Under the pieces are notes generated by a model. That model did no database searches and was not told where the DNA came from. It was given only the letters and a program-made list of their open reading frames with translations. Shown in pieces: positions 8,318 through 16,468 of a stretch of DNA of 64,000 bases. Location: contig DATAFH010000111.1 in NCBI GenBank assembly GCA_036257565.1, forward strand, positions 48,047 through 112,046. Direction: 5' to 3'. Position numbers and translations under genes: made by a program. Source of the DNA: DASSUW01 sp036257565 (GTDB lineage: Bacteria; Actinomycetota; Thermoleophilia; Solirubrobacterales; Solirubrobacteraceae). Every line of letters starts with the position of its first letter. Positions within the stretch are counted from its first letter, which is position 1.

Positions 8318-8673
8318 TCGGCAAGCTCGACTTCGTCGGCATCCCGACGCAGGACGCCGAGCGCGCGCGGCGCTTCTACGTCGAGACGCTCGGGCTGCGC
8401 CCCGACGAGCACGGCCGCTACGAGGTGTGGGCGGGAAACACCTGCTTCGGCATCTGGGAGCCGGCGCGCCAGGGGATGCCGTTCGCGCCCCAGAAGAACG
8501 CCCACCCCGCCCTCCACGTCGACGACGTCGAGGCCGCCAGGGCCGAGCTCGAGGCCAAGGGCGTGAAGTTCTCCGGCGACATCCTCGACACCGGCGTCTG
8601 CCACATGGCCTTCTTCACCGACCCGGACGGGAACGACCTCATGCTGCACCACCGGTACGCGCCGTACGACTGA
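8314..8673 (+). CDS. VOC (glyoxalase/bleomycin-resistance) family protein
   Basis: A 119-residue vicinal-oxygen-chelate protein made of two beta-alpha-beta-beta-beta modules, with DAERARRFYVETLGL at the N-terminus and a FFTDPDGNDLMLHH ending typical of the family. The usual first metal-ligand His after the initial strand is Phe here (LDFVGI), so the metal site is atypical. A GGAGGA ribosome site sits four bases before the ATG, which also overlaps the previous stop. Its last 35 bases overlap the 3' end of copA on the other strand. Confidence 0.85.
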   Translation: MIGKLDFVGIPTQDAERARRFYVETLGLRPDEHGRYEVWAGNTCFGIWEPARQGMPFAPQKNAHPALHVDDVEAARAELEAKGVKFSGDILDTGVCHMAFFTDPDGNDLMLHHRYAPYD

Positions 8674-10912
8674 GCTCGTCCGCGCCGTGCGCCGAGCGGA
8701 ACCGGCGCAGGCGCAGCGCGTTGCCCACCACCGACAGGCTCGAGAACATCATCGCGAGGCTCGCGATGACGGGGTTCAGCAGCCCGATCGCGGCCAGCGG
8801 GATGGCGGCCACGTTGTACCCGAAGGCCCAGCCGAGGTTCTGCTTGATCGTGCGCAGCGTGGCCCGGCTGAGGCCGATCGCGTCGGCCGCGGCCCGCAGG
8901 TCCCCGGACACCAGCGTCAGGTCCGACGCCTCGATCGCCACGTCGGTGCCGGTCCCGATCGACAGGCCGAGGTCGGCCTGGGCGAGCGCCGGAGCGTCGT
9001 TGACGCCGTCGCCGACCATGGCGACGACCCGGCCTTCGCCCTGCAGGCGGCGGACGACGTCGGCCTTGTCGGCGGGCAGCACCTCGGCGATGACCTCGTC
9101 GATGCGGACCTCGGCGGCGACCGCGCGTGCCGTCGTCTTGTTGTCGCCGGTCAGCAGCACCGGGCGTAGCCCGAGCCGCTTCAGCGAAGCGACGGCCTCG
9201 GCGCTCGTCGGCTTCACGGTGTCGGCGACCGCGAACACCGCGACGGCACGCCCGTCCCAACCGGCGGCGATCGCGGTCTGCCCGCCCGCCTCGGCGGCCA
9301 CGCGGGCCGCGTCGAGCTCCGGACCAAGGCGCATCGCCCAGTCCTCGAGCAGCGCCTGACGGCCGACGACGAGCGCGTGGCCTTCGACCACGCCCTCCAC
9401 CCCGAGCCCGTCGCGGCTGTCGAAGCCGTCCACCGCGGCAAGCGGGCCGCGAGCGGCGGCGGCGGTCGCAATCGCCTGGGCGATCGGGTGCTCCGAGGCG
9501 TGCTCGAGCGAGCCGACGAGCCGCAGCGCGTCCGCCTCGTTCACGCCCTCAGCGACCGTCACGCCGACGAGGCTCATCTTGCCGGTGGTCACCGTGCCGG
9601 TCTTGTCGAGCACGATCGTGTCGACCCGGCGAGTCGACTCGAGGATCTCCGGCCCCTTGATCAGGAGCCCGAGCTGCGCGCCGCGGCCGGTGCCGACCAG
9701 CAGCGCGGTCGGCGTGGCCAGCCCGAGCGCGCACGGGCACGCGATGATGAGCACGGCCACCGCCGCGGTGAACGCGAACGTCGCGCTCTCGCCGGCGCCG
9801 AGCCAGAAGCCGAGCGTGGCGGCCGCCAGGGCGATGACGATCGGCACGAAGATGCCCGAGATGCGGTCGGCGAGGCGCTGGACCGGCGCCTTGCCGGTCT
9901 GCGCGTCCTCCACCAGCCGGGCGATCTGGGCGAGAGCCGTGTCGGCGCCGACCTTGGTGGCGCGCACGACGATCCGGCCGCCGGCGTTCACGGTCGCGCC
10001 GGCGACGGCCGAGCCGGGCTCGACCTCGACGGGCACCGACTCGCCGGTCAGCACCGCCATGTCCAGCGCCGAGCGGCCGTCCTCGATGACGCCGTCGGTG
10101 GCGACCTTCTCGCCGGGCCGGACGACGAAACGGTCGCCCACGTGCAGCTCCTCGACCGGGACCCGGCGCTCGGCGCCGTCGGCGTCGAGGATGGCGACGC
10201 TCTTGGCGGCGAGGTCGAGCAGCGCGCGCAGGGCGGCGCCCGCCCGCCGCTTGGCCCGCGCCTCGAAGAGGCGGCCGGCCAGCATGAAGGTGGTCACCAC
10301 ACCGGCGGTTTCGAGATAGATCTGATCGGCGCCCTCGCCTGACTTCGGGACCAGGTCGAAGCCCATGCGCATGTCGTTCATGCCGGCGTCGCCGATGAAG
10401 AGCGCGTACAGCGACCACAGCCACGCGGCGAGCGTGCCGAGGCTGACGAGCGTGTCCATCGTCGCCGTGCCGTGCTTGAGGTTGACCCACGCCGCGCGAT
10501 GAAACGGCCAGCCGCCCCACAGCACGACCGGGGTCGCGAGCGTGAGCGACAGCCACTGGAAGTTGTCGAACTGGAGCGCCGGGATCATCGCCATCAGCAG
10601 CGCCGGCAGCGAGAGCACGGCAGCGGCGATCACCCGGTGCCGCAGCGGCTCCGTCTCGTCCACCTCGGCACGCGCCTCGGGGGCGTCCGGCGCGTCCGGG
10701 AGCGCGGCCTGGTAGCCGGCGGCCTCGACGGCGGCGACGAGCTGCTCGCGGCCGACGGCCGCCGGGTCGAACTCGACAGACGCCTTCTCGGTCGCGTAGT
10801 TCACGCTCGCGTTGACGCCGTCGAGCTTGTTCAGCCGGCGCTCGATGCGGTTCGCGCACGAGGCGCAGGTCATGCCCGTGATCGGCAGCTCGACGTGGCT
10901 CGGGGCGCTCAT
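8639..10912 (-). CDS. copA: Copper-exporting P1B-type ATPase
   Basis: A 757-residue membrane ATPase that pumps Cu(I) out of the cytoplasm. In order: one N-terminal heavy-metal-associated domain (GMTCASC, residues 13-19), paired helices, the TGES actuator loop, the metal-site CPC motif (Cys391-Pro-Cys393), DKTGT with the phosphorylated Asp near 436, an SEHP motif and the GDGVND hinge. CPC and a CxxC metal-binding domain mark Cu(I)/Ag(I) transporters. The ATG overlaps the stop of the exported metal-binding protein (ATGA), and the operon lies behind a CsoR-like operator. Confidence 0.95.
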   Translation of the reverse strand: MSAPSHVELPITGMTCASCANRIERRLNKLDGVNASVNYATEKASVEFDPAAVGREQLVAAVEAAGYQAALPDAPDAPEARAEVDETEPLRHRVIAAAVLSLPALLMAMIPALQFDNFQWLSLTLATPVVLWGGWPFHRAAWVNLKHGTATMDTLVSLGTLAAWLWSLYALFIGDAGMNDMRMGFDLVPKSGEGADQIYLETAGVVTTFMLAGRLFEARAKRRAGAALRALLDLAAKSVAILDADGAERRVPVEELHVGDRFVVRPGEKVATDGVIEDGRSALDMAVLTGESVPVEVEPGSAVAGATVNAGGRIVVRATKVGADTALAQIARLVEDAQTGKAPVQRLADRISGIFVPIVIALAAATLGFWLGAGESATFAFTAAVAVLIIACPCALGLATPTALLVGTGRGAQLGLLIKGPEILESTRRVDTIVLDKTGTVTTGKMSLVGVTVAEGVNEADALRLVGSLEHASEHPIAQAIATAAAARGPLAAVDGFDSRDGLGVEGVVEGHALVVGRQALLEDWAMRLGPELDAARVAAEAGGQTAIAAGWDGRAVAVFAVADTVKPTSAEAVASLKRLGLRPVLLTGDNKTTARAVAAEVRIDEVIAEVLPADKADVVRRLQGEGRVVAMVGDGVNDAPALAQADLGLSIGTGTDVAIEASDLTLVSGDLRAAADAIGLSRATLRTIKQNLGWAFGYNVAAIPLAAIGLLNPVIASLAMMFSSLSVVGNALRLRRFRSAHGADELSRTARTGGAA

Positions 10913-11817
10913 CGGCCCACCTCCAGCGTGAAGGCGGCGGTGCGGATGCGCCCGTCGTGCTTGAACTGCAGGTACAGGCGGTAGCGGCCCGGGCTCGGGA
11001 GCTCGGTCGTGAACGCCACCGCGTCGTCGGCCGGGTGCACGTGCAGGTAGGCGAGATCGCCCTCGCGCAGCGCGACGAGGTGTCCGCCGGCGCCGAGGTA
11101 CGGCTCGGTCTGCACGGCCCGACCGCCGCGGGTCACGGTGAAGCGCAGGTCGGCCTCCCGGCCGGCGCGGACGCCTCGGGTGCCGTCGACGCGCACGCGG
11201 TACCCGTCGCCGGCGTCGGCGTTCACGGCCGGCGCGGGCAGCGGCCGGTAGTCGGCGTCGCCGTCGACGACCAGGTCGGCGGCGAGCGTCTGCGACGTCC
11301 CGCCGCGCTCGAAGTCGGCGAACACGCGGTAGGCGCCGGCATCCGGGAGGATGAGCTCGACGTGCCAGGTGCCGTCGGCATCCATCTCGGGATGGAGGTG
11401 CTGGAAGCCGCGGCCGTCGCGGCGCACGACGATCAGGTGCATCGGCCGCTCATGGGCGAGCTCGAAGTCACGCACCGCGCGGCCGCCGGCGCCGAGGATC
11501 GTGAACCGCAGCTCAGCCTCCTCGCCGCGCGGCAGCGCGTCGGCCGCGAGCGCGAGCCGTAGCCCGTCGTCGGCGACCGCAAGGCCGCGCACGGGGTCGC
11601 CCGCGGGCTCGGCGCCCATCCGGGCGCCGTCCATCGTCTCGCCCTCGTGGCCGTCGCGGGTCTCGTCACCGGCCGTGCCCTCGCTGTCGGGCCCGAACGC
11701 GCCGCCCGCGAGGGCGGCGCCGCCGAACACGACCGCCAGCACCACGGCGAAGCCGGCCAGCCTCGTGGGCGCGCTCATGCCGCGACCACGTCGACCAGAT
11801 GCGTGCGCTCCGGACAT
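10909..11817 (-). CDS. Exported His-rich metal-binding protein, duplicated domain, with copA
   Basis: A 302-residue protein anchored or exported by a hydrophobic segment at about residues 18-40, followed by a linker rich in His, Met, Asp and Glu. Two similar beta-rich repeats follow, each with an LRFT strand, a His motif (QHLHPEM in the first, LHVHPAD in the second) and a P-AGAYR/P-PGRYR strand. It probably binds copper outside the membrane, but I know no characterised homologue. The start at 11817 has a GGAGGAG ribosome site 8 bases upstream; a frame extending to 11883 would run through the operator. Confidence 0.8.
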   Translation of the reverse strand: MSGAHASGRRGRGMSAPTRLAGFAVVLAVVFGGAALAGGAFGPDSEGTAGDETRDGHEGETMDGARMGAEPAGDPVRGLAVADDGLRLALAADALPRGEEAELRFTILGAGGRAVRDFELAHERPMHLIVVRRDGRGFQHLHPEMDADGTWHVELILPDAGAYRVFADFERGGTSQTLAADLVVDGDADYRPLPAPAVNADAGDGYRVRVDGTRGVRAGREADLRFTVTRGGRAVQTEPYLGAGGHLVALREGDLAYLHVHPADDAVAFTTELPSPGRYRLYLQFKHDGRIRTAAFTLEVGR

Positions 11818-11843
11818 GGATGGCTCCTCCATGGGATCCAGCA

Positions 11844-11868
11844 TATACCAATAGGGGGTAGGGGTATC
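11844..11868 (-). promoter_or_regulatory. CsoR-like copper operator
   Basis: On the minus strand the site reads GATACCCCTACCCCC and then TATTGGTATA: a C-tract flanked by the inverted ends ATACC/GGTAT, the layout of CsoR operators. It lies 27 bases before the start of the copper operon. No csoR gene is in this window. Confidence 0.6.
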
Positions 11869-11917
11869 CAGAGAATGCGGCAAAGCTGGCGCGAGGCGAT
11901 CCAGTCGACGACGCGGC

Positions 11918-13198
11918 CTACGCGCGCGAGTGCAGGATGTCCACCACGGCCGCCGCCGTCCACGAGAAGTCCCGACTGCCCAGGCCCTCGCCGCTCAGCG
12001 GATCGAAGTACTCCCGCAGCCCCGCGGCCTCGACGAGCCGGACGGTCAGGTCCTCGAGCGCCCGCGCCTGCGCCTCGAGCCCGTGCCCGCGCAAGCCGCG
12101 CGCCAGCAGCCAGTTGAGGTTCGCCCACACCGGCCCGCGCCAGTAGCGCCGCCGGTCGAACCCCGCTCCGAGCAGGTCGAACGACGCGACCCCGATCCCG
12201 CCGGGAGCACGGAAGTGCGGCGACTCGAGCTCGGCCGCCAGCCGCGCCGCGACATCCGCCGGCAGGTCGGGATCGAGCAGCGGGGCGAGCGAGAGGATCG
12301 TGCGCGGCTCGAGCAGCCGCCCGGAGCGCAGGTCGCGCGGTCGGAAGCGCTCCCCGTCCCACAGCCGTGCGTGCAGCGCCGCGTGGATCCCGGCCGCCGC
12401 CTCGCGGAACGGCCCGGCATCCTCCCCCACCCGCTCGGCGATCTCCGCGAGCGCGTGGGTCGACCACAGCCAGATCGCGTTGAAGAGCGGGTCCTCGACG
12501 AGGAACTGGCCGCTGCCGTCGTCGGCGTAGCCCGCGTCGCGGTAGGCGCGCGCGAGGTGCACGAAGCGATCGTAGGCCGCGTCGCTCGGGCGCTCGCTCG
12601 GGTCGACGTGACGGCGGTCGCGGCGCTCGTAGGGCTCGACGCCGTGCGGCGGCAGCTCCACCGCCGCGAGCGGCTCGTCCCAGGCCGGGCTGTCGTCGAG
12701 CCCCGACTCCCACGGGTGGACGATCGCCGCCAGCCCACCGCCGCCGATGTCCCGCCGCCCCGCGAGGTACTCGTGCTGGGCGGCCAGGAGGGGGAACACG
12801 CGCACGAGGAACTCGCCCCCTCCGTCGCTGCGCTCGGCCACCTCGAACGCGGCGCGCGCGTGCAGCGGCGGCTGGGTGAGCCCCGAGGTGGCGACACCGC
12901 CGACCTTGCCGGCGCGCGGGGTGGGCGGGACCCAAAATTGCGGGCCCGGGAAGTACGCGTCCTCCGGCACGCCGGGCTGGAAGACGATGTGCGGCACGCG
13001 GCCGTCCGGCCACTGCCCGCGCAGCAGCGACTCGAGCTCGGTGGCGGCGCGCATCGGGTCGAGCCACGACCAGCCGATCGCGATGTACGCCGCGTCCCAG
13101 CCCCACTGATGGGGGTACTGGCGGGGCGAGGGTACGGTCGAGCCGCCCCGCCAGTTCGCGGCCAGGACCGCCTCGGCGGCCCCGCTCAGCGCGGTCAT
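11918..13198 (-). CDS. Glycoside hydrolase, GH63 type (mannosyl/glucosylglycerate hydrolase-like)
   Basis: A 426-residue cytoplasmic (alpha/alpha)6-barrel glycosidase with no signal peptide. Family signs are QWGWDAAY (about residue 30), HPWESGLDDSPAWD (about 160-173, with the likely general-acid Asp), EDPLFNAIWLW, YWRGPVWANLNWLL and a C-terminal REYFDP...FSWTAA segment carrying the likely general-base Glu. The closest characterised relatives hydrolyse mannosylglycerate or glucosylglycerate; trehalase-like alpha-glucosides are another option. It ends an operon with a complete sugar importer and overlaps malG (ATGA), so it probably acts on the imported glycoside. Confidence 0.85.
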   Translation of the reverse strand: MTALSGAAEAVLAANWRGGSTVPSPRQYPHQWGWDAAYIAIGWSWLDPMRAATELESLLRGQWPDGRVPHIVFQPGVPEDAYFPGPQFWVPPTPRAGKVGGVATSGLTQPPLHARAAFEVAERSDGGGEFLVRVFPLLAAQHEYLAGRRDIGGGGLAAIVHPWESGLDDSPAWDEPLAAVELPPHGVEPYERRDRRHVDPSERPSDAAYDRFVHLARAYRDAGYADDGSGQFLVEDPLFNAIWLWSTHALAEIAERVGEDAGPFREAAAGIHAALHARLWDGERFRPRDLRSGRLLEPRTILSLAPLLDPDLPADVAARLAAELESPHFRAPGGIGVASFDLLGAGFDRRRYWRGPVWANLNWLLARGLRGHGLEAQARALEDLTVRLVEAAGLREYFDPLSGEGLGSRDFSWTAAAVVDILHSRA

Positions 13199-14073
13199 CC
13201 CTTCTCGGCGCCCCGCGTGAGGCCCTCGGTCATGAGCCGCTCGGCGAAGAGGAACAGCACGATGATCGGAATCGTGAGGATCACCGACCCGGCCATCAGC
13301 GTCGTTGCCGGCGTCTCGATCTCCGTGAGCTGCTGCACGCCGAGCGAGACCGTCCAGTTGTTGCGCTCCTCGACGAGGAAGAGGAGCGCGAACAGGAACT
13401 CGTTCCAGGCGATCATGAACGTGAACAGCCCGGTGGCGGCGATCGCCGGGACGGCCAGCGGCAGCGTCACCTTGCGGATCACCTGCAGCCGCGTGGCGCC
13501 GTCGACCTCCGCCGCGTCCTCGAGCGAGACCGGCACCGTGTCGAAGTAGTTGCGCAGCATGTAGACGCAGAGCGGCAGCGTCTGCGCGACGTAGACGATG
13601 ACCAGCACCCACAGCTCGCCGCGCAGCCCCATCTTCGAGAAGGCCACGAACAGGGGGATCGCGAGCAGGATCGGCGGGAACAGGTAGACCGCCAGGAACA
13701 GGAAGTGCACCGTGCGCTTGCCGAAGAACTCCAGTCGCGACACCGCGTAGGCGCCGAGGATGGACACTGCGAGCGTGGCCACCACCGTCCCGAGGCCCAG
13801 CAGCGCCGAGTTGACGATGAAGCGGACGAAGCCCTCGCCGCCCTCGTCCGTGGGCTTGAGAACGCGCTCGTAGGCGGCGGTCGTGACGTCTCCGAGCCCG
13901 ATGAAGATCTGCCCGGGCGACTCGAGGATCTCCGAGACCTCGCGCATCGAGAGCAGGACCATGTAGTAGAAGGGGAACAGCGTGATGAGCACGAAGAACG
14001 CGATCCCCAGCGGCCGCAGCACGCGCAGCGCCGCGACCTCGATGTGGTAGCGCGACCAGCGATTGCGTCTCAT
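13195..14073 (-). CDS. Sugar ABC transporter permease, MalG type
   Basis: A 292-residue inner-membrane permease with six predicted helices and the cytoplasmic EAA loop (EDAAEVDGATRLQVIRKVTLPLA) that contacts the ATPase. It pairs with the MalF-type permease in a CUT1 importer, which normally carries di- and oligosaccharides or glycosides. Overlaps of four bases join it to both neighbours. No ATPase gene is in the operon, so a shared MsiK-type ATPase encoded elsewhere is likely, as is common in actinobacteria. Confidence 0.92.
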   Translation of the reverse strand: MRRNRWSRYHIEVAALRVLRPLGIAFFVLITLFPFYYMVLLSMREVSEILESPGQIFIGLGDVTTAAYERVLKPTDEGGEGFVRFIVNSALLGLGTVVATLAVSILGAYAVSRLEFFGKRTVHFLFLAVYLFPPILLAIPLFVAFSKMGLRGELWVLVIVYVAQTLPLCVYMLRNYFDTVPVSLEDAAEVDGATRLQVIRKVTLPLAVPAIAATGLFTFMIAWNEFLFALLFLVEERNNWTVSLGVQQLTEIETPATTLMAGSVILTIPIIVLFLFAERLMTEGLTRGAEKG

Positions 14074-15059
14074 GGCTGGCGATCCCTCTCGCCGAAGAAC
14101 TTGAGGTAGACGAGCAGCAGCACGGCAAGCACGCCCGCCATGAACATCGCCACTGCGGCCGACGCCCCGACGTCGTTGCGCGCCTGGAGGAAGCTGTAGA
14201 CCTGGGTGGCGAGCACCTCGGTCCCGGCGCCCCCGCCGGTCAGCAGGTAGATCTCGTCGAACGCGTTGAACGTCCAGATGAACCGCAGCACGGCGATCAG
14301 CGCGATCACGCCCATGAGCTGCGGCAGGATGATGTGGCGGAAGACCTGGGTCGGCGTCGCCCCGTCGACCCGCGCCGCCTCCTCGAGATCGGCCGGCACG
14401 GCCTGCAGCCGCGCGAGCAGGAACAGGAAGGCGAACGGGAACGACTTCCAGGACTCGAAGAGGATCACCATCAGCAGCGCGGTGGGCACGCCGATGCTGA
14501 GCCCGAACACGGTGATCGTCCCCTCCTCCTGGCTCAGGAACGGGATCGGCGAGTCCCAGCCCAGCACGTCGGTCCCCACCGCGTTCACGAACCCGAGCTG
14601 CGGGGACAGCAGCACCTGCCAGACGAAGGCGATGGCCACCACCGGCGCCACGTACGGCAGCAGCAGGATGCCGCGTACGAGGCCCCGGCCCCGGAACGAT
14701 CGCCGCACGAGCAGCGCCGCGATCAGGCCGAGGACGATGGCGCCGGTCGTGCCGAACACCGAGTAGACAAGCGTCGTGCGCGCCGCGGCCACGAAGTCCG
14801 ACGAGCCCAGGAGCAGGTCGTAGTTGCGCAGCGTGTAGTCGCCGCCCAGGATGTCGAGGCGGCGGAGCTGCAGCAGGCGAATGCGCTGGAACGAGAGGAT
14901 CAGCGCCCACAGCACGGGCACCACCACCATGACCACCACGACGATCACAGTGGGCGACACGAGCAGCACGCCCGCGCGCGAGTCGCGCCGCGCGCGGGTG
15001 TTCCGCGCGCGGCGCCGGCTCTGAGGCGCGGCCTCGACGGGGACGGGAGCGTCCACCAT
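14070..15059 (-). CDS. Sugar ABC transporter permease, MalF type
   Basis: A 329-residue permease with a basic Arg-rich N-terminal tail (residues 14-30), then six predicted membrane helices and the EAA loop EEAARVDGATPTQVFRHIILP. It is the first permease of the CUT1 importer and lies 2 bases after the binding-protein gene. Together with MalG it defines a carbohydrate or glycoside uptake channel. Confidence 0.92.
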   Translation of the reverse strand: MVDAPVPVEAAPQSRRRARNTRARRDSRAGVLLVSPTVIVVVVMVVVPVLWALILSFQRIRLLQLRRLDILGGDYTLRNYDLLLGSSDFVAAARTTLVYSVFGTTGAIVLGLIAALLVRRSFRGRGLVRGILLLPYVAPVVAIAFVWQVLLSPQLGFVNAVGTDVLGWDSPIPFLSQEEGTITVFGLSIGVPTALLMVILFESWKSFPFAFLFLLARLQAVPADLEEAARVDGATPTQVFRHIILPQLMGVIALIAVLRFIWTFNAFDEIYLLTGGGAGTEVLATQVYSFLQARNDVGASAAVAMFMAGVLAVLLLVYLKFFGERDRQP

Positions 15060-15061
15060 GA

Positions 15062-16468
15062 CTACTGCAGCCCGGCCTGCAGCTCCTCCGCGGTCGCCTG
15101 GACATCCTTGGCGGCGGCCGCCGGGTCCTTGCCTCCGATCACGTCGGCCACGGCGTTGGCCACCGGCTGCTCTCCGGACAGCGCGCCCATCAGCGCGCCC
15201 TGGCCCTGGGCGAAGCCCCAGCGCTGGAAGTTCTCGACGCCCTCACCGAGCGAGGCGATCGACTCCTCGGAGTAGAAGTCGCTCAGCGGCGCCTTCTTGT
15301 CCACGCCGCTCTCGAGCCCAGCCCACGCCTTCGTGAACTTCTCGGGATCCTCGGAGTCACCCGAGCGCACCGGGTACTTGCCCTGCGGCGAGAGCCCGAG
15401 CCAGCGCACGTAGCCGTCGCCCATCATGTACTCGACGAGCTTCTGGGCGTCCTCGGTGGGTGCGTCGACCGTGATGTTGAACGTCGACACCGAGCCGAAC
15501 TGGCTCGGCTCGCCCGCCGCGCCCGTGAGTGGGCCGACGAGGCCGCTGTTCTTGGCCAGGTACGCCGGGTCCTTCTTGCACTCCTGGCACGTCGGCTTGG
15601 TGTCGTCGCGCAGGCCGGCCATGCCGTCGAGCAGGAACGGCGACCAGAACATCATCGCGGCGCGCCCGGCGAAGTAGGTGGCGCGCGTGGAGTCCACATC
15701 CTGGGCGCCCTTGACCGAGTACTTGTTGGCCATGTCGCCGTACCAGCGCAGCGACTCGGTGCACTCGGGCGAGTCGAACGTCACCTCGCCGGCGTCGTCG
15801 ACCATGTTGCAGCCGTCGGCCAGCGCGATGTGCTCGAAGGTCTCGGCCGTGAACCCGTCGCCCGGCGCGGTGGCCAGCGTGATGCCCGCCATGCCGTCGC
15901 TGTTGAGCTTCTGGGCGGCGGCCTGGACGTCGTCGAGCGTCTGCGGCGCCTGCAGCCCGGCCTTGTCGAACAGGTCCTTGCGGTAGATGAGCAGCTGGCC
16001 CCAGCCGTCGCTCGGCACGCCGGTGGCCACGCCGTCGCGGCTGATCAGCTCGAGTGCCTTGTCCGAGAACGTGTCGGCGCCCAGGTTGTCGACGACCGCT
16101 TGGGCGGCCTCGGAGTCGAAGATCTCCTCGGCGGCGTACTGCTGCGACTGCGCCGTCGGCGTGGCGAGCACGACGTCGGGCAGCTCGTCGGCGGCCGCGG
16201 CATTCGTCATCAGCGTCGCCAGCTGGTCCTCGGGCACCGCAACCTGCTTCGTCTTGATGCCGGTCTTCTGCGTGAACTCGTCGAGGATGGCCTGGGTGGC
16301 CTTCATGCGGTCGGGCTGGAACTCGTTGTTCCAGATCGTCAGCGTCTCGCCGCTCGCGGAGCCACTGCCGCCTCCGCCCCCGCCATCGTCGTCGTCGTCG
16401 CCGCCGCATCCGATCGCCACGACCGCGGCGACCATGAGAGCGGCCAGGATTGCCCATGGCTTCTTCAC
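15062..16468 (-). CDS. Sugar-binding lipoprotein of a CUT1 ABC importer
   Basis: A 468-residue family-1 extracellular solute-binding protein. The lipoprotein signal ends in AIGC (Cys21) and is followed by an Asp/Gly-rich spacer like that of the xylF protein. Sequence such as LTIWNNEF at the mature N-terminus and the paired Cys residues near 220-300 fit the MalE/ABC-SBP_1 group. The start is GTG with an AGGAGGAG ribosome site, overlapping the dehydrogenase stop. It should bring the substrate of the GH63 enzyme to the permeases. Confidence 0.9.
   Translation of the reverse strand: MKKPWAILAALMVAAVVAIGCGGDDDDDGGGGGGSGSASGETLTIWNNEFQPDRMKATQAILDEFTQKTGIKTKQVAVPEDQLATLMTNAAAADELPDVVLATPTAQSQQYAAEEIFDSEAAQAVVDNLGADTFSDKALELISRDGVATGVPSDGWGQLLIYRKDLFDKAGLQAPQTLDDVQAAAQKLNSDGMAGITLATAPGDGFTAETFEHIALADGCNMVDDAGEVTFDSPECTESLRWYGDMANKYSVKGAQDVDSTRATYFAGRAAMMFWSPFLLDGMAGLRDDTKPTCQECKKDPAYLAKNSGLVGPLTGAAGEPSQFGSVSTFNITVDAPTEDAQKLVEYMMGDGYVRWLGLSPQGKYPVRSGDSEDPEKFTKAWAGLESGVDKKAPLSDFYSEESIASLGEGVENFQRWGFAQGQGALMGALSGEQPVANAVADVIGGKDPAAAAKDVQATAEELQAGLQ

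Noticed and set aside
11918..14128. A single 736-codon frame covering GH63 and part of malG
   Set aside because: The upstream part is an out-of-frame reading of the MalG-type permease; the GH63 gene starts at 13198 with an ATGA overlap.
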